DNA of 64,000 nt from Amphiura filiformis. Its lineage: Eukaryota > Echinodermata > Ophiuroidea > Amphilepidida > Amphiuridae. Both the position numbers and the translations under genes were made by a program. Numbering within the stretch: position 1 is the stretch's first letter; every line of letters starts with the position of its first letter. The notes under the pieces were generated by a model that saw only the letters and a list, made by a program, of their open reading frames with translations, searched no databases and was not told the DNA's origin. The stretch spans positions 30,502,848 to 30,566,847 of the forward strand of contig NC_092641.1 in NCBI RefSeq assembly GCF_039555335.1, in the 5' to 3' direction. This document shows, piece after piece, positions 47,476-58,781 of the stretch.

Positions 47476-47916
47476 AGCAATAATGTGTGATTTGCATAAA
47501 GAATAGATTCTTATTTAAATGTTTGTTTTCACTGATCACATTGTCCCCTTTTAATTTCGAGGCAAACAAATGAGGTATAACAAAGAAAATTGTGATTCAT
47601 TCCAACGCCTACAATGCGTGTACTAGTACTACACTCGCCGATCGTATTACATGTAACTGCACGGAGCATTGCGCTGGACGTCATACAAGCTGACATCCAC
47701 GGTACATGTTAGCAAGTACTCGATCGTTGAACTCTGAATAAAACCAGGTCGACCCGGTTTTAATACAAAAAGTTAAATTTTACTGTTATCAAAGCACTTC
47801 AGGCTTAGTCTTTTACCTGGTATTTTAGTATACCACTGAGCATCATAATTATGCAAAAAGTAGACATTCGAGTAAAATTGAGGGTGTCGCTCTGAAGGAA
47901 ATCACACATTATGGCT
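47476..47916. mobile_element. TTAA-type MITE, AGCCATAATGT family, copy 3 (diverged)
   Basis: TTAA on both sides (47472-47475 and 47917-47920). Ends AGCAATAATGTGTGATTT and AAATCACACATTATGGCT. The ends match the family, but the interior differs from copies 1 and 2. Confidence 0.8.
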
Positions 47917-47920
47917 TTAA

Positions 47921-49076
47921 GATTATTTAAACCCCAAAAGTCGCAGCCAAGAAAGTTAGGTCTGAATCAATTTAAAAGTACTTCGATTTTTGGTGGACAT
48001 GCCTACTCATAGGCCTACATATTTAGCCATTTTAGCCTAAAAAGTGCCAATTATTTTCCAAGTGCCAAGTTTTGCAGCATATTTCACCACTTCAATGTGG
48101 CAACATTAGGTGTGGATTACTATACTTGTTTTCCACCCCACCCCCCCGGTCAAAAGACTCCACTTCAGGTTGTTATTGACCCCCCCCCCTAGTTCACCAC
48201 GTAAACTTATGGCTCAAAATTCGGACCGCTCGCCAGATAGTACCAGTTTGTGAATGAGTACATCGTATAAGTTCCTTGTACTCCCCCCCCCCCCCTTACT
48301 GAATACTCTGTTATCACGCCCCAGTTCGAGCCACAGCCTTAGGTGGAATTGGCGGAAATAACGCATATTTGCCGCATTTTGTACAACCGCGCAATGCAGG
48401 GATTGGAATTAGCGGAGCAGAATTTTACAGAATATATCGATATCAAAAATCGATTTTGTTCAATTGCAGCAAACCGAACAGAATAAGCAGCACAGCAGAG
48501 CAGAATGATGTACTGTGTCTGTGTGTATGGGTAAGCTTAAAATTTGCACATATTTATTTGTGAGACGAAGTTGTTACCTGTGTGAAATTCCATTTGTAGA
48601 ACAAGTAGGAATCGCAAAGTATTGATAATTATTTTTTTTTTTTTAATGTGAGTCCGTTCATTGGCATTGCTTGGGCGACGAAAAAAGAAAACCAACCAAG
48701 TCATGTAATGTTCTACATTTATGTCAATGTAGACTAGTAGTACAGGCTACAGCTCATGAGCTATAGTTAGTTCATGTAAGTTCATAGCTAAAATAATAGT
48801 TTCTCGATCACGAGAGTTCAATAGGCACGTAATGACAATAATCACAATTGCGTCGGCGTACAATGCCTACCACACACGCTCTACATTTCCTGTCATGCCT
48901 GAGCGGCTGAGGCTGTGCGTGCACAATCGATTGTGCTATTGTGTCATTCCACTAAACTTGCGACATTACGCAGTACATTATTATCTTCTCATAATCAAGA
49001 AACTATTATTTTAGCTATACTGTCTGAGCTGAGAGCCCGGGGTGGGGCTATCACCACAAATGACCATACGGGTATG
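47921..49076. other. Non-coding stretch
   Basis: Poly-C runs near 48140, 48181 and 48284; no gene seen. Confidence 0.4.
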
Positions 49077-49348
49077 CTCCCCCAGAAAGACCCCCCTTTT
49101 GGATTTCGCAGCTCCGAAAGACCCCCTTAACCAAAATAGAGCTCCGAAAGACCCTTGATTTTGCTAATTTCAGCACTGAAAGGTTTCTTCAGGCGATTTT
49201 CAACCAGAAAGCCAAGAAAGACCCTTGATTTGGACTGGTCGCAGCTCCAAAAGTCCCCATTTTACTTGTTCACAGCTCCAAAAGACCCCCTTTTTCGGTA
49301 CCCCGTCAGCTCCCAAAGACCCACCACCTCAAAATTGCGGGGGAGCAT
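49077..49348. repeat. Degenerate tandem repeat, 'cagctccgaaagaccccc'
   Basis: About seven imperfect units of roughly 35 bp with the core agctcc(g/a)aaagaccccc. Non-coding. Confidence 0.75.
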
Positions 49349-49835
49349 ACACACCAAAATTTTTCGATGTCATAATTTTAAAATAATGATTTCAAAATGT
49401 GTTGAATTTGTATCCATTTTGAAATCATAATAGTCTTAAATAGAGTATGACATGAAACAAATTATAACTGGCAAAAAATGCTAGGGCCTATTTTTCTTTC
49501 GTTCTTTTTTTTAAAATGTCAACCATTAATGATCCTAGCATTTAGCTCTAGGTCCAAAGACACTCCAAAAGCAAAAATAGGTCCAGGGTAGGGTGCATCT
49601 ATAGCCCCCCCCCCCCCATTTTAAAAATGTTAACTCTGATTTTTGTCCATAGCATTAATGTGTTCCACTATCAAAATAAATACCTCGCACAAAATGTCAT
49701 CGAAATCGGACTTTGTCCTATGGGGCCACCGGCCATCAGAACATTTATGATAAGCTAAACCACAATTTCATAAGGCAGCTATTTTGATTCATATACTTTG
49801 TGTGGTTTATTATAGCTGCCATTTTCTCAATACTG
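49349..49835. other. Non-coding stretch
   Basis: A poly-C run near 49606; otherwise nothing recognised. Confidence 0.4.
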
Positions 49836-49839
49836 TTAA

Positions 49840-50423
49840 GGGCTGGGGTATGAACGTTTGGACAGTATTTATTGTGGGACATTAGAGCACATCAGACATA
49901 TCGAATTGAATTCTGAATACTGAAGAATGTCATTCTGATATCAAATAATTTTGATTTTTGAAATTCGCAATTTAATACACATTTTATGGCAAATCATTAA
50001 AAATTGATTTTCGATGTCATAATTGAACTTTTGACCTTTCATATTGAAGATATGGATTTTTTTCCCAAAAGACCTAATTTTTTTTGGTGTTTTGGGAAAA
50101 AAAATCCATATCTTCAATACGAAAGGTCAAAATTTTCAATTGATCGTCGGCTTTTCATCCCACCTACATACACTTTAACTAAGTATAAATCATCAGATTT
50201 ATAAAGTTTACTTCAAGTACTGTTAAATATCAAAAATTTGAAAAATATCAAATTTTTATAATTTGTCATAAAATATGTATTATATTGTGATTTTCAAAAA
50301 TGAAAATTATTTGATATCAGAAAGACATGCTTCGTATTCAGAATGCAATTCGATAGGTCTGAGGTGCTCTCATGTCCCACAAAAAATACTGTCGAAACGC
50401 GATAAACGCTCATTTTAGATCCC
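49840..50423. mobile_element. TTAA-type MITE that folds back along its length
   Basis: TTAA at 49836-49839 and 50424-50427. Blocks such as 'gtgggacat' / 'atgtcccac' and 'tttgatatcag'-like pairs lie in mirror order. The centre has a ~50-bp stem (50030-50130) around 'gatatggatttttttccc'. Confidence 0.85.
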
Positions 50424-50587
50424 TTAAGTGCATCAATTTAAAGATATTTTAGACCATTTCCAAAGCATTTAAATATTTTTTATACATGGTAGCTATGTTT
50501 GCAGTCTTGATTGCTGTATCAAGTAATAGCTGCCTAATGTAAAAGAGTTTTACAATCCTAAAATGCTATTTGCAGCACTCGCTATTA

Positions 50588-51102
50588 GGCTAATGAAAGT
50601 CAATTCCCAGTTTCCCGTTACATTATTTTTCATGACTGTGTAGGTGACCATTTCATTATTCATTATTTTATACCATTTCATTATTGAATCTGTTACAGGT
50701 GTAAACCAATAACTACCCATGTATACATGTAATAAATCACAGTTTGTAGTTTACAGATGTAGTTTACAACCACATGAAGGTGATTGTACAACTATTATAA
50801 AAAGTTTCACAATATTTTTTACGAGATGAGATCAGAGCAGATCAAAAAGTGTGGGACAGAGAATTGAGTAGGTATTCATTAATAATTCATTATTAACCAT
50901 ATACCATGCTCCTACTGCAAAGAAAATTCCTGAAAATCAACAGAAAGAGATTTATGAATTATTTAAAACCACAATTATTTATTTGTACATGTTAAAGTTT
51001 GTTAGAAATCAACATTTTATTCAAAATAATGAAATATTTGGCCAGCAAATTGTTTTGAGCGGAGTAGGGTAACGGGAAACTGGGAGTCGACTTTCATTAG
51101 CC
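50588..51102. mobile_element. MITE with GGCTAATGAAAGTC ends and TTA duplication
   Basis: About 36-bp terminal inverted repeats (GGCTAATGAAAGTC...CCCGTTAC and complement) with TTA on both sides. A 3-bp TTA duplication fits a PIF/Harbinger-type non-autonomous element. Confidence 0.8.
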
Positions 51103-51190
51103 TTACATTCATTAAGAAGTTCAGTGCTTCTTTAGGAGTCTGGTTTTAATCATCAGTGTTAGATTTGCGCTTTCGGAGATTTGGTTCATT

Positions 51191-52195
51191 CTAGCGGTTC
51201 AACAACTTGTAGTGTATTTTGGAGTGCTTTTCCGTTCTTGCTGCATCCAAGAAGTCCGCGCTAAGCTTTACACCACGTTCTGCACAGTCGTTGATAACAC
51301 TGATGGCTCCAATGTTGGCAAAGGATTCTCGATATGCTGGAGAATTCGACCATGTATCAACATCTTTAGTGAGAAAGTCAGTGTTTATTTGCAGGATGTA
51401 GATAGTGAACCATGAGTCCTCATTGACCAAGTCTCCAAGAGATGTTGCAGCGGTGCTGCATGTGATGTTGGTTGGAAGCTCAAGCTTTCCAAAGGCTAAT
51501 CCAATCCGCTTCTTAGGTGCTAAGATGTTTACTGCAGGTTTAACTGCAAGGAGTTTATCAGCGAGTGCACATCGCTCATCTGTGGGCACTATATCACTAA
51601 ACAGTAACAGTGCAACGGGCACTATCTCTCTTGTCAAGTATAGGTGCCGCTTCAAAGCTTTAATTGTACTTGAAGAAATGGCTGGATTCACAGCCTCATA
51701 CATGAGCAACTTGTGAAACAAGATTAAGATCATAGCATGGAGCATCAGCAGCTGAAGTGTAGGTCAAACCACCACGAACTGTAGATCAGAGTGGCGAAGA
51801 TAACAAATTCTCTCACTTTCGACACGGTGACTTGATACCTAGGTCTTGGTACCTAGTGGCACCTGTGAAATCTGGGCTTCATGCATACAGATCATTATTG
51901 AGTAAAGTAGCTTTGCCATCCACCTGGCTTTGTGGAGAGCTCCAGGTGGCTTGAATTTAGCTGACATTACAGCATCAGCGCTTTCTAAGAAGAGGATGCA
52001 CAAACTCCAAGATATCATCTCGCTTCAGGTCCTTCTGTGTTTTCAGGATTTGCAGTACTTCACTTCTCCACTCTTCTATACATGTAGCTGCATGCTTAAC
52101 CCTGGCTCACAGAGATTGGCAACATTCAATTGCGCAAGCGGCTGATTACCTCCATGTGGGAGCAGGTCAAAGTTCTTGCGAAATCTTGTGAATAT
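51191..52195 (-). pseudogene. Broken gene of an uncharacterised invertebrate protein family
   Basis: In minus-strand order: FRKNFDLLPHGGNQPLAQLN, then after a frame change EEWRSEVLQILK...RDDILEFVH, then PPGALHKARWMAKLLYSI, then LRHSDLQFVVV, then an intact 184-residue frame (51191-51745) with IKALKRHLYLTREIVPVALLLFSD and near its end VINDCAERGVKLSADF. The PGALHKARWMAKLLYS and NDCAERGVKL blocks recall a family I have seen as uncharacterised, repeated proteins in invertebrate genomes, probably spread by mobile elements. I cannot name a function. At least three frame breaks mean it is unlikely to work as it stands. It sits 0.7 kb upstream of gene 3 on the other strand. Confidence 0.6.
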
Positions 52196-52315
52196 TAAAG
52201 TAAGGTGACTTCCGGCGATCTTGATACCTCAGTTTGCAGATCATTGAAAACTTGTGTGAGAATTACTTCACCAATGTGGTGTCTGAATGTCATAATACAT
52301 GTATTCGTTTATTGT

Positions 52316-52349
52316 TGACCTTTGACCTTATTTGGTTGACCTTTGACCT
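52316..52349. promoter_or_regulatory. Two DR1-type TGACCT repeats
   Basis: TGACCT-T-TGACCT occurs at 52316-52328 and again at 52337-52349. It is the complement of AGGTCA-A-AGGTCA, the DR1 site bound by RXR, HNF4 and COUP-type nuclear receptors. It lies about 0.6 kb upstream of the gene 3 ATG. Function is unproven. Confidence 0.35.
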
Positions 52350-52864
52350 TTATTGACATTGAACTCTGTTGACATTTGACCCTCATCTGAATATCCAACA
52401 AACAAATCCCACAGTAGAGTATTACAGTTAAGTTTCATATGGCCCTCTTTCCATTTATACATTACATGCATTATATAGGATATTAGACTATTAGTGTGTT
52501 TTTAGAGTGCAAAGTTCACTTTACTACACGTTTCAATGGACAAGCCCATGTTCGGACTTCAAGCCTGCGGTGGCCCCATAAGACAAACTCCGAATTCAAT
52601 AAAATTTGGTAGGGATTAGTTTACTCGGGGGGAGGGTATTGGTCCCTCCATTTTTTCTTTGCAGGGACTTTTTACCACAAAGTCCATTTGTAATATATTT
52701 ATATACAGTCTGTTTAAAAATGATCTACAGACTTGTACAAATTGAGTCTTTTCCCAAGACATGAATAAACCCAGGACATAAACTAACTTATTCATCTTTT
52801 CTGTCAAATTTGGTTTCTATAGTATTGCAGATATCAACGTGATTTACATGCATACGTTTTGCAG

Positions 52865-52922
52865 ACAAATACATCATTAAACAGAAGAAAACCAAACCTG
52901 TGATCAAAACTCAAGGGTCAAG
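52865..52922 (+). other. 5' UTR part of the gene 3 first coding exon
   Basis: A likely acceptor (acgttttgcag) ends at 52864. An upstream non-coding exon is therefore probable, as for genes 1 and 2, but was not located. Confidence 0.5.
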
Positions 52923-55789
52923 ATGGATGTTGAAACATTGCTGCAACTCCAGTCTGAGGCTAACCAGGTTAACACACTAGAAACACTTCCACCACCACTG
53001 CCAACACCATCTCTACCACCACCACCTGCAGCACAGATGGTTACCATGGCAACACAAACTCTCACATGGAATGAATTGACTCTACAAATGATATCTGATG
53101 TAGTCTCCCATCAGGTAAATAGTTTGATCAGCTCATAATGGGCTAGCCATGTCACATCGCTTATTAAAAGCAATATATTTTATTTCCAGAATTGTTTTGT
53201 GATAAGCATCACAAAAAGCATCACAAATTATTAATTCAAGTCCAGACTAGTCGTCTATCACTCTTAATGTGGGTCTACTTTTCGACGTAGAGGTAAAAGC
53301 CTAACAAATCCCGCCGATTACAAGCTGATCAAACTAGTGTTAACTTATTGTTGTTTGTTATTGCTATGCATACCACAGAATTAGATAAGGAGAACCGGGA
53401 CTCCCTTTACCACCACATACAATCGCGCCGTCAGCTATGGGGAGAATATTGGGGGTATTTGGGTCCTTGCCGACGGTGCCCAGAGACGAACGAAAACAAT
53501 TCTGCGTCTCATCATTAGCGTCTTGGTATCGCGTGCAGGTGGCATCTCTGTGCGTTTCTCAAATGCGCCCATCATCCATTGCCTCGCGCGCATTCCGAGG
53601 GAAACCGAATACCCCCAATTTTTGCTCCATGCCTGTATCAAGATGGCGGTCGAGTCCCGGTTCTCTGTCTCTAATTCTGTGATGCATACACATTCATTTC
53701 ACAGTCTGCAAGTGCAAGTAAAATAGCAGCAAAGGCTGTTGATTTCCGTTTAATTGTCTAAGCGTTTAAACGTAAAATAAATGTTAAATTGTTACCATAA
53801 TGAAGGGCAAAATTTTGCAACTTGTGTAGATAAGTACAGTATACAAAAATTTGTCTTTTTATTTTTTAACCACAGGTGATTCATATGCACAGGCAAGAAG
53901 TGCCATCAAATACACTGAATACCACACCTTGCAGACATCATAAAGGCATGACATGGAAGGACATCGCTAACATGGTGTCACATAGTCATGACACGCTGTG
54001 CACAGAGACTGGAATCAAACTAGCTGAGAATATGATACAGGTGACGGTGGATTGGCCACCATCTTTTGATGAAGACTATGTGAAAACTTCCATTGAGATA
54101 CATTTCGCAGAACAGATTGACCCTGGTGATGTTGGTGGCGCAATTGATCAAATAGTGGCGAGTGGGCTTACTGGATTAGAGGGCAACACTGTTGATGATC
54201 ATGATGCTGTTAACGATCTTGGGGAATGGAGAAACTTGACCTCTAAACAGACTCATCAGAGCCCATCAAAACAGTCTAAAAACTGTAGCAAAGCATCCCC
54301 AAAAGATCATGTGATCACCCCTAAAAGTTCAGATATAATCAATACAGATGATGAACCTCACGATTCATCGATGATGAAAACGCCCAATGTTCATCATGAA
54401 AATGCAGTCTCAAAGTTCGATAAAGAAGTGGAGAAATTTGATAAAGTAGTTGATGCGGAAATGCCAGAAACGTGTCAGAATGTTACTGAAGCTGTTCAGA
54501 ATTTTTCGAATAATAATGACCAGTCGGAACTTATTATAAAAGAAGAATCTTCTTCTGTTGTAAAAATATTAAGTGAAAATGATCCAGGAACACAAAATTT
54601 AAGAAGCAAAAGGAGTATGAGTCATAAATGCGAAGATTGCGGTCAACTTTGTAGAACATTAGAGCTGTTGAAACGCCACATGCAAACTCACTCCGGTAAA
54701 TCGCAGAAAAAACAGTCTGGATTCGAGTGTGGCGTGTGCAACAAAGTCTTCAAGTCACGTTGGAAATTGCGCAAGCATGAGCCTGTGCATGCTCCTGGAC
54801 ATGACGTCCATCCCTGCCAGCACTGCGATAAAATTTGCAAGACATCCCAAAGTTTGCAACGACATCGACGTGTCCACGACGAACCACCTTTGTATTCCTG
54901 TAACGATTGTGGAATATCTTTCCGAGCACAGGTTCAGTTAAAGCAACACCTGACAAAAGTGCACAACATGATTGGCAAGCATGAATGCAACATCTGCGGC
55001 GCTGTTTACAAGAACGAGACAACGTTGAAGGACCATCTCGTGGAACATTCAGGTAAAGAATTCCTCTGCGATATATGCGGGAAGAAATTCCGCCGTCCGG
55101 AACTGTTGCGCTGTCACCGCTTCCGTCACAGTATGCAAAATAAACCAAAGTCTTTCAATTGCTCCATGTGTCCTAAAGCTTATGCCACTGATACTCAGCT
55201 TCAAATTCATATCAGACTGACTCATATGAAAGAAAGAGAAAACATCTGTAAAATGTGTGGTAAGAAATTTTTCTACCGCTACCAGTTGGTGGCGCACGAA
55301 AAAGCGCACAACGGTATCATGCAGCACACCTGTAAATATTGCAATAAAGGATTTTTGAAGAAAGCGTCGTTAGTAGCTCATGAAATGGTGCATACGGGTA
55401 ATAAACCTTACAAATGTAGACATTGCCTTAAAGGTTTCGCGACGAAAGGGCACCAACAGCGTCACGAAAGACTCCATACAGATTCCTCCAAACCAGAACG
55501 TGCCTTTCAGTGTAACATATGCAACGCCAAATTTAGGTATAAGGGACAGTACAAGGATCACGAAAAACGACACGCAGGGGTTAAGGATCATAATTGTACT
55601 TTTTGCAGCAAATGTTTTGTGTCTCGCAGCGACTTGATGAGGCATCTCAGGACTCACACGGCAGGGAAACCACATAAGTGCCAACACTGTGATCAGACCT
55701 TTTCTAAGAGAAAGGAGTTGTTGACACATGAGGTGTCTCACGGTGAAACTAAAAAATCAGAAACTGGTAACGAGATAAGTCAGGGTTAG
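52923..55789 (+). CDS. C2H2 zinc-finger protein, 13 fingers, two coding exons (gene 3)
   Basis: Exon 1 is 52923-53114 (64 codons, Kozak aagATGG) and ends CATCAG|gtaaat. Exon 2 is 53876-55789 after a tttaaccacag acceptor. The join is phase 0 and gives 701 residues. Without the intron, the W49-N-E-L block and the C83-x-H85-x16-H102-x3-C106 part of the module would be separated; joined, they align with genes 1 and 2. Residues 21-37 are Pro-rich. The linker at 107-310 is acidic and Ser-rich with IKEE, a possible SUMO site. Thirteen C2H2 fingers run at about 316-684. Fingers 2-12 match gene 2 fingers 4-14 in order, including the odd ICKT/ICRT finger, so the two are duplicates. It presumably encodes a nuclear DNA-binding regulator. 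Confidence 0.92.
53115..53875 (+). other. Intron of gene 3
   Basis: 761 bp with GT-AG ends, interrupting the leader module between HQ and V. Genes 1 and 2 have no intron here; gene 2 reads CAGCAGGTGACA straight through. It contains the inverted-repeat element at 53366-53688. Confidence 0.85.
53366..53688. mobile_element. Inverted-repeat element inside the gene 3 intron
   Basis: The ends 'tgcataccacagaattag' and 'ctaattctgtgatgcata' are inverted, as are the inner blocks 'gagaaccgggact' / 'agtcccggttctc' and 'attgggggtatt' / 'aatacccccaat'. The interior is CpG-rich and unique. No transposase; family unknown. Confidence 0.75.
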
Positions 55790-56326
55790 ATTAGATTAGG
55801 GATCCAGGTGTGTTACAAATTGTTCTCTTGAAGGTGTTTGACAGTTAGCTTTGATTAGTAAACGTTAGCTTTGACTATTTTTGACCTGCTACCACTAAAT
55901 CAGCGTAAAGTTGCAAGGTGTTAGTCACTCAAAACGCCCTGGCTACTGCGTTGGTGTTCACTCACCTGTTAAAGCCACTAAGTATGTCTGTATGTCCTTT
56001 GTGAATGGGGGCATAATGGGCCATTCACGAAGGATAATACTACTGGCTTGTACAGGTGGCGGCAAACAAAGAACATCAACTTAGTCAGACCAAATATATC
56101 GAAACTACCAACTCAACAAAATGAGTATAAAGTCGCGATGACTTTACGCTGATTTCGTAAGGCTAGACAGGAAATCTGGAAGTGACCTTTGGCACAGCCA
56201 GTGGTCTTCCTGTACATTTGAAAGCAAAGACGGTAAGCGAGACCCGATTGTGTAACAAAATTTATCTTTTTGTTCCCACTTTGTGACTTACTATTTGAAA
56301 GTGTTTCAGTCAAAAAAAAATCCGCA
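55790..56326 (+). other. Probable 3' UTR and flank of gene 3
   Basis: No ORF of note; the putative 3' UTR if the signal at 56327 is used. Confidence 0.4.
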
Positions 56327-56332
56327 AATAAA
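56327..56332 (+). terminator. Possible polyadenylation signal of gene 3
   Basis: AATAAA about 540 bp after the gene 3 stop, directly before the next MITE. No nearer canonical signal was seen. Confidence 0.4.
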
Positions 56333-56339
56333 ATTATTA

Positions 56340-56504
56340 CCGTACTGACTCGAGTATAGTCCCACCCCGTTTTGGGGTGAACATTTTTCAAAATTGGGGG
56401 GTGGGACTATACTCGAATTTCAATTTTTTTTTAATTTCTGAAATTTTTCGAAAATTTGGGGTGGGACTTTACTCGAAGGGGGGACTATACTCGCGTCAGT
56501 ACGG
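56340..56504. mobile_element. MITE with CCGTACTGAC ends and TA target site
   Basis: The ends CCGTACTGACTCGAGTATAG and CTATACTCGCGTCAGTACGG are inverted repeats flanked by TA. The interior repeats 'gtgggactatactcgaa' blocks. Fits a non-autonomous Tc1/mariner-type element. Confidence 0.85.
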
Positions 56505-56732
56505 TATATCAAAAATTCAAAAACTCCAGTGTGTAATAATTTTGCTAACGGTTACTGACTTTGATATTTGTCTAAAAAGTTTTCTATACAGTGGCCAATC
56601 CTCTTAGTATGGCGAGCCCATGGGTCATGTGCATAATTTATTTATAAATAAAGAAGAGCACCATGTAATACATGATATTGATGCATGATATCGATGTCCA
56701 TCAACTACAGGAAGATGCCAATTAGAGGTACA

Positions 56733-57652
56733 GCCTTTTGAGGAGAGTGAGAGCAATCCCCGGGAGCAATCACTCTCTACATGTACTGTTCTCCTTAAAT
56801 CTGATATAGGAGAGTGATTTTAGCTCTCCTTAGCTACTGACCATTCTCTCCTTACATTATATTGTAAACGCTCTAAACAGCTCTCCTTGAAGGCTCCAGA
56901 AGAGCTATTTAATGCTCTCCTGCAAATTCCATAAGACAGTCCCTGCCATTATAGAACAGAATGGCCTTTAACACTGGACAACAAGTGAACATTTGTTATC
57001 TGTTACTGAAGAAAATCCATGTATTCTTAGCTAAATCAGGGAAGCTGATTTCAAATATTAGGTGGAAAGAAATCAAGGTGAGAATACAAGAAGTGCAAAT
57101 TCTGACTTCAGATTTGGAATCAACATGCTCGATTTAGTCTAGAACACATACTTTTACCCCAGTAGCAAATGTAATCATTATCTATATTTTTTTAAACGCA
57201 ATACCTTGCATACAAAGAATGTATCAGTGGCATCATTTACCTCAAGGCACAAGACACTGACTGGAATTGCATGTTACTCAACAGGACATCAGAATTAAAG
57301 GCCCATTCAGTGATCCCAGTGCAAGTGTAAAAAAATTAAAATTGCTTAAAAGAGAAGGATAAGTCGTTCAAATTCTCATTTGGTATTTTGAAATGAAAAC
57401 TTGGCAAAAAACAAAGAAAACAACACTAAGTTGAAGCCCCATTCAAATACCAGGGAGTTTCTTTTGGAACTTGCAGGAGAGCATTAAATAGCTCTTCTGG
57501 AGCCTTCAAGGAGAGCCGATTATACCATTTACAATAGAATGTAAGGAGAGAATGGTCAACAAAGGAGGGCTAAAAATCACTCTCCCATAGATATCAGATT
57601 TACGGAGAGCAGTAGAGAGAGAGAGTGATTGCTCTCACTCTCCTCAAAAGGC
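56733..57652. mobile_element. 920-bp element with ~190-bp inverted arms
   Basis: The left arm (56733-56925) and right arm (57463-57652) match inverted: GCCTTTTGAGGAGAGTGAGA at the outer end and 'gagagcattaaatagctctt' at the inner end. The arms are full of 'ctctcc' blocks. The 540-bp centre has no ORF. Confidence 0.85.
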
Positions 57653-58575
57653 AGTCCCTGAAATACATGTGGCAAATTTATATACTGTCAGTATATAAAT
57701 TACAGATTTGAATGCCTTATTTTGTCTTAAATACACAGCTTGCCAGAAGATGGACATAAGCAGCTGAACCACTATTACTAGTAGCAGGCTATGTTAGCAC
57801 ATCTATGACAATGTCAAAGGTACCAAAATCTTGAATTTTGATGATTTTTACGATCGTCTAGATAAGCAAATCACTGAATGGGCCTTGTCCTTGCACCTCA
57901 GGCTACTTCATCAGAACCAAGAATTTCTGAAAATCCCTCTAATTATTAAGGGCAATATGATTTACCCCTCCCCCTGGCTATCTGGACTCATATTACACGC
58001 TCATCCCTGTATCATATTTTGCATTCCGACTACACTTGACTGTTTATTGTGTTACATGTTGGAATAACTGTCAGAATAATGGTAATCATTGTACGCAACA
58101 GATTCATATGTATTTGATATCCCGCCAGGGAAGGATACTCATTGGAAATGTGGGTACAGGGATGTGTGTGGGGTTTATTTTCAGGCCCCCTCTGTAGCAA
58201 TTTTGAACAGAAAAATGTAAAATTGGTCATTTTTTTGGTCTGGCAAATTTGATATATTTTGGGGTATTTCAAAGTCACCCAATTTCAAAATTCCAAACAC
58301 ACATCACTAACCAACATGAGTGCAGAACATTTTGTAGATAGATGGCCCCAATAGCTGCAATTCAAAGAATTGACACTGTACCAACATAGAAATCTCCACT
58401 GTGCTTTACTGTTTTATGAAATATTTGATGCAATTCTGAACTTTGTAAATAAAATACATTCATTTACTTTACAGAAATTATAATACATTGTCTTCTTTCT
58501 TATGATTACCGATGTCAGAATATCCTGGGCAGAAAAGTACCAAATACACACTCAAGTGCCACCAATGGACTTCTT
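57653..58575. other. Non-coding stretch
   Basis: Nothing recognised beyond AT-rich sequence. Confidence 0.4.
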
Positions 58576-58719
58576 TAGACCATTCCTATGACTGGCACTT
58601 TCCTGCCATTGATGGGGTGAACATTGATATCACACCCTTCTTGCCCATGCTTTCGTTATTTTTGATGTCAATGTTTGCCCCATCAAAGTCAGGAAAGTGC
58701 CAGTTATAAGAACGGTCTA
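58576..58719. mobile_element. Short fold-back element
   Basis: TAGACCATTC...GACTGGCACTTTCCTG is mirrored by CAGGAAAGTGCCAG...GAACGGTCTA. The inner 'ttgatggggtgaacattga' and 'tcaatgtttgccccatcaa' also pair. It is 144 bp with a short loop. Confidence 0.85.
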
Positions 58720-58781
58720 TAGGTCAATCATAATCTGTTGCCCTTGAGCAGGATTTTTGGCAAGATGATGTTCACAGTTTT

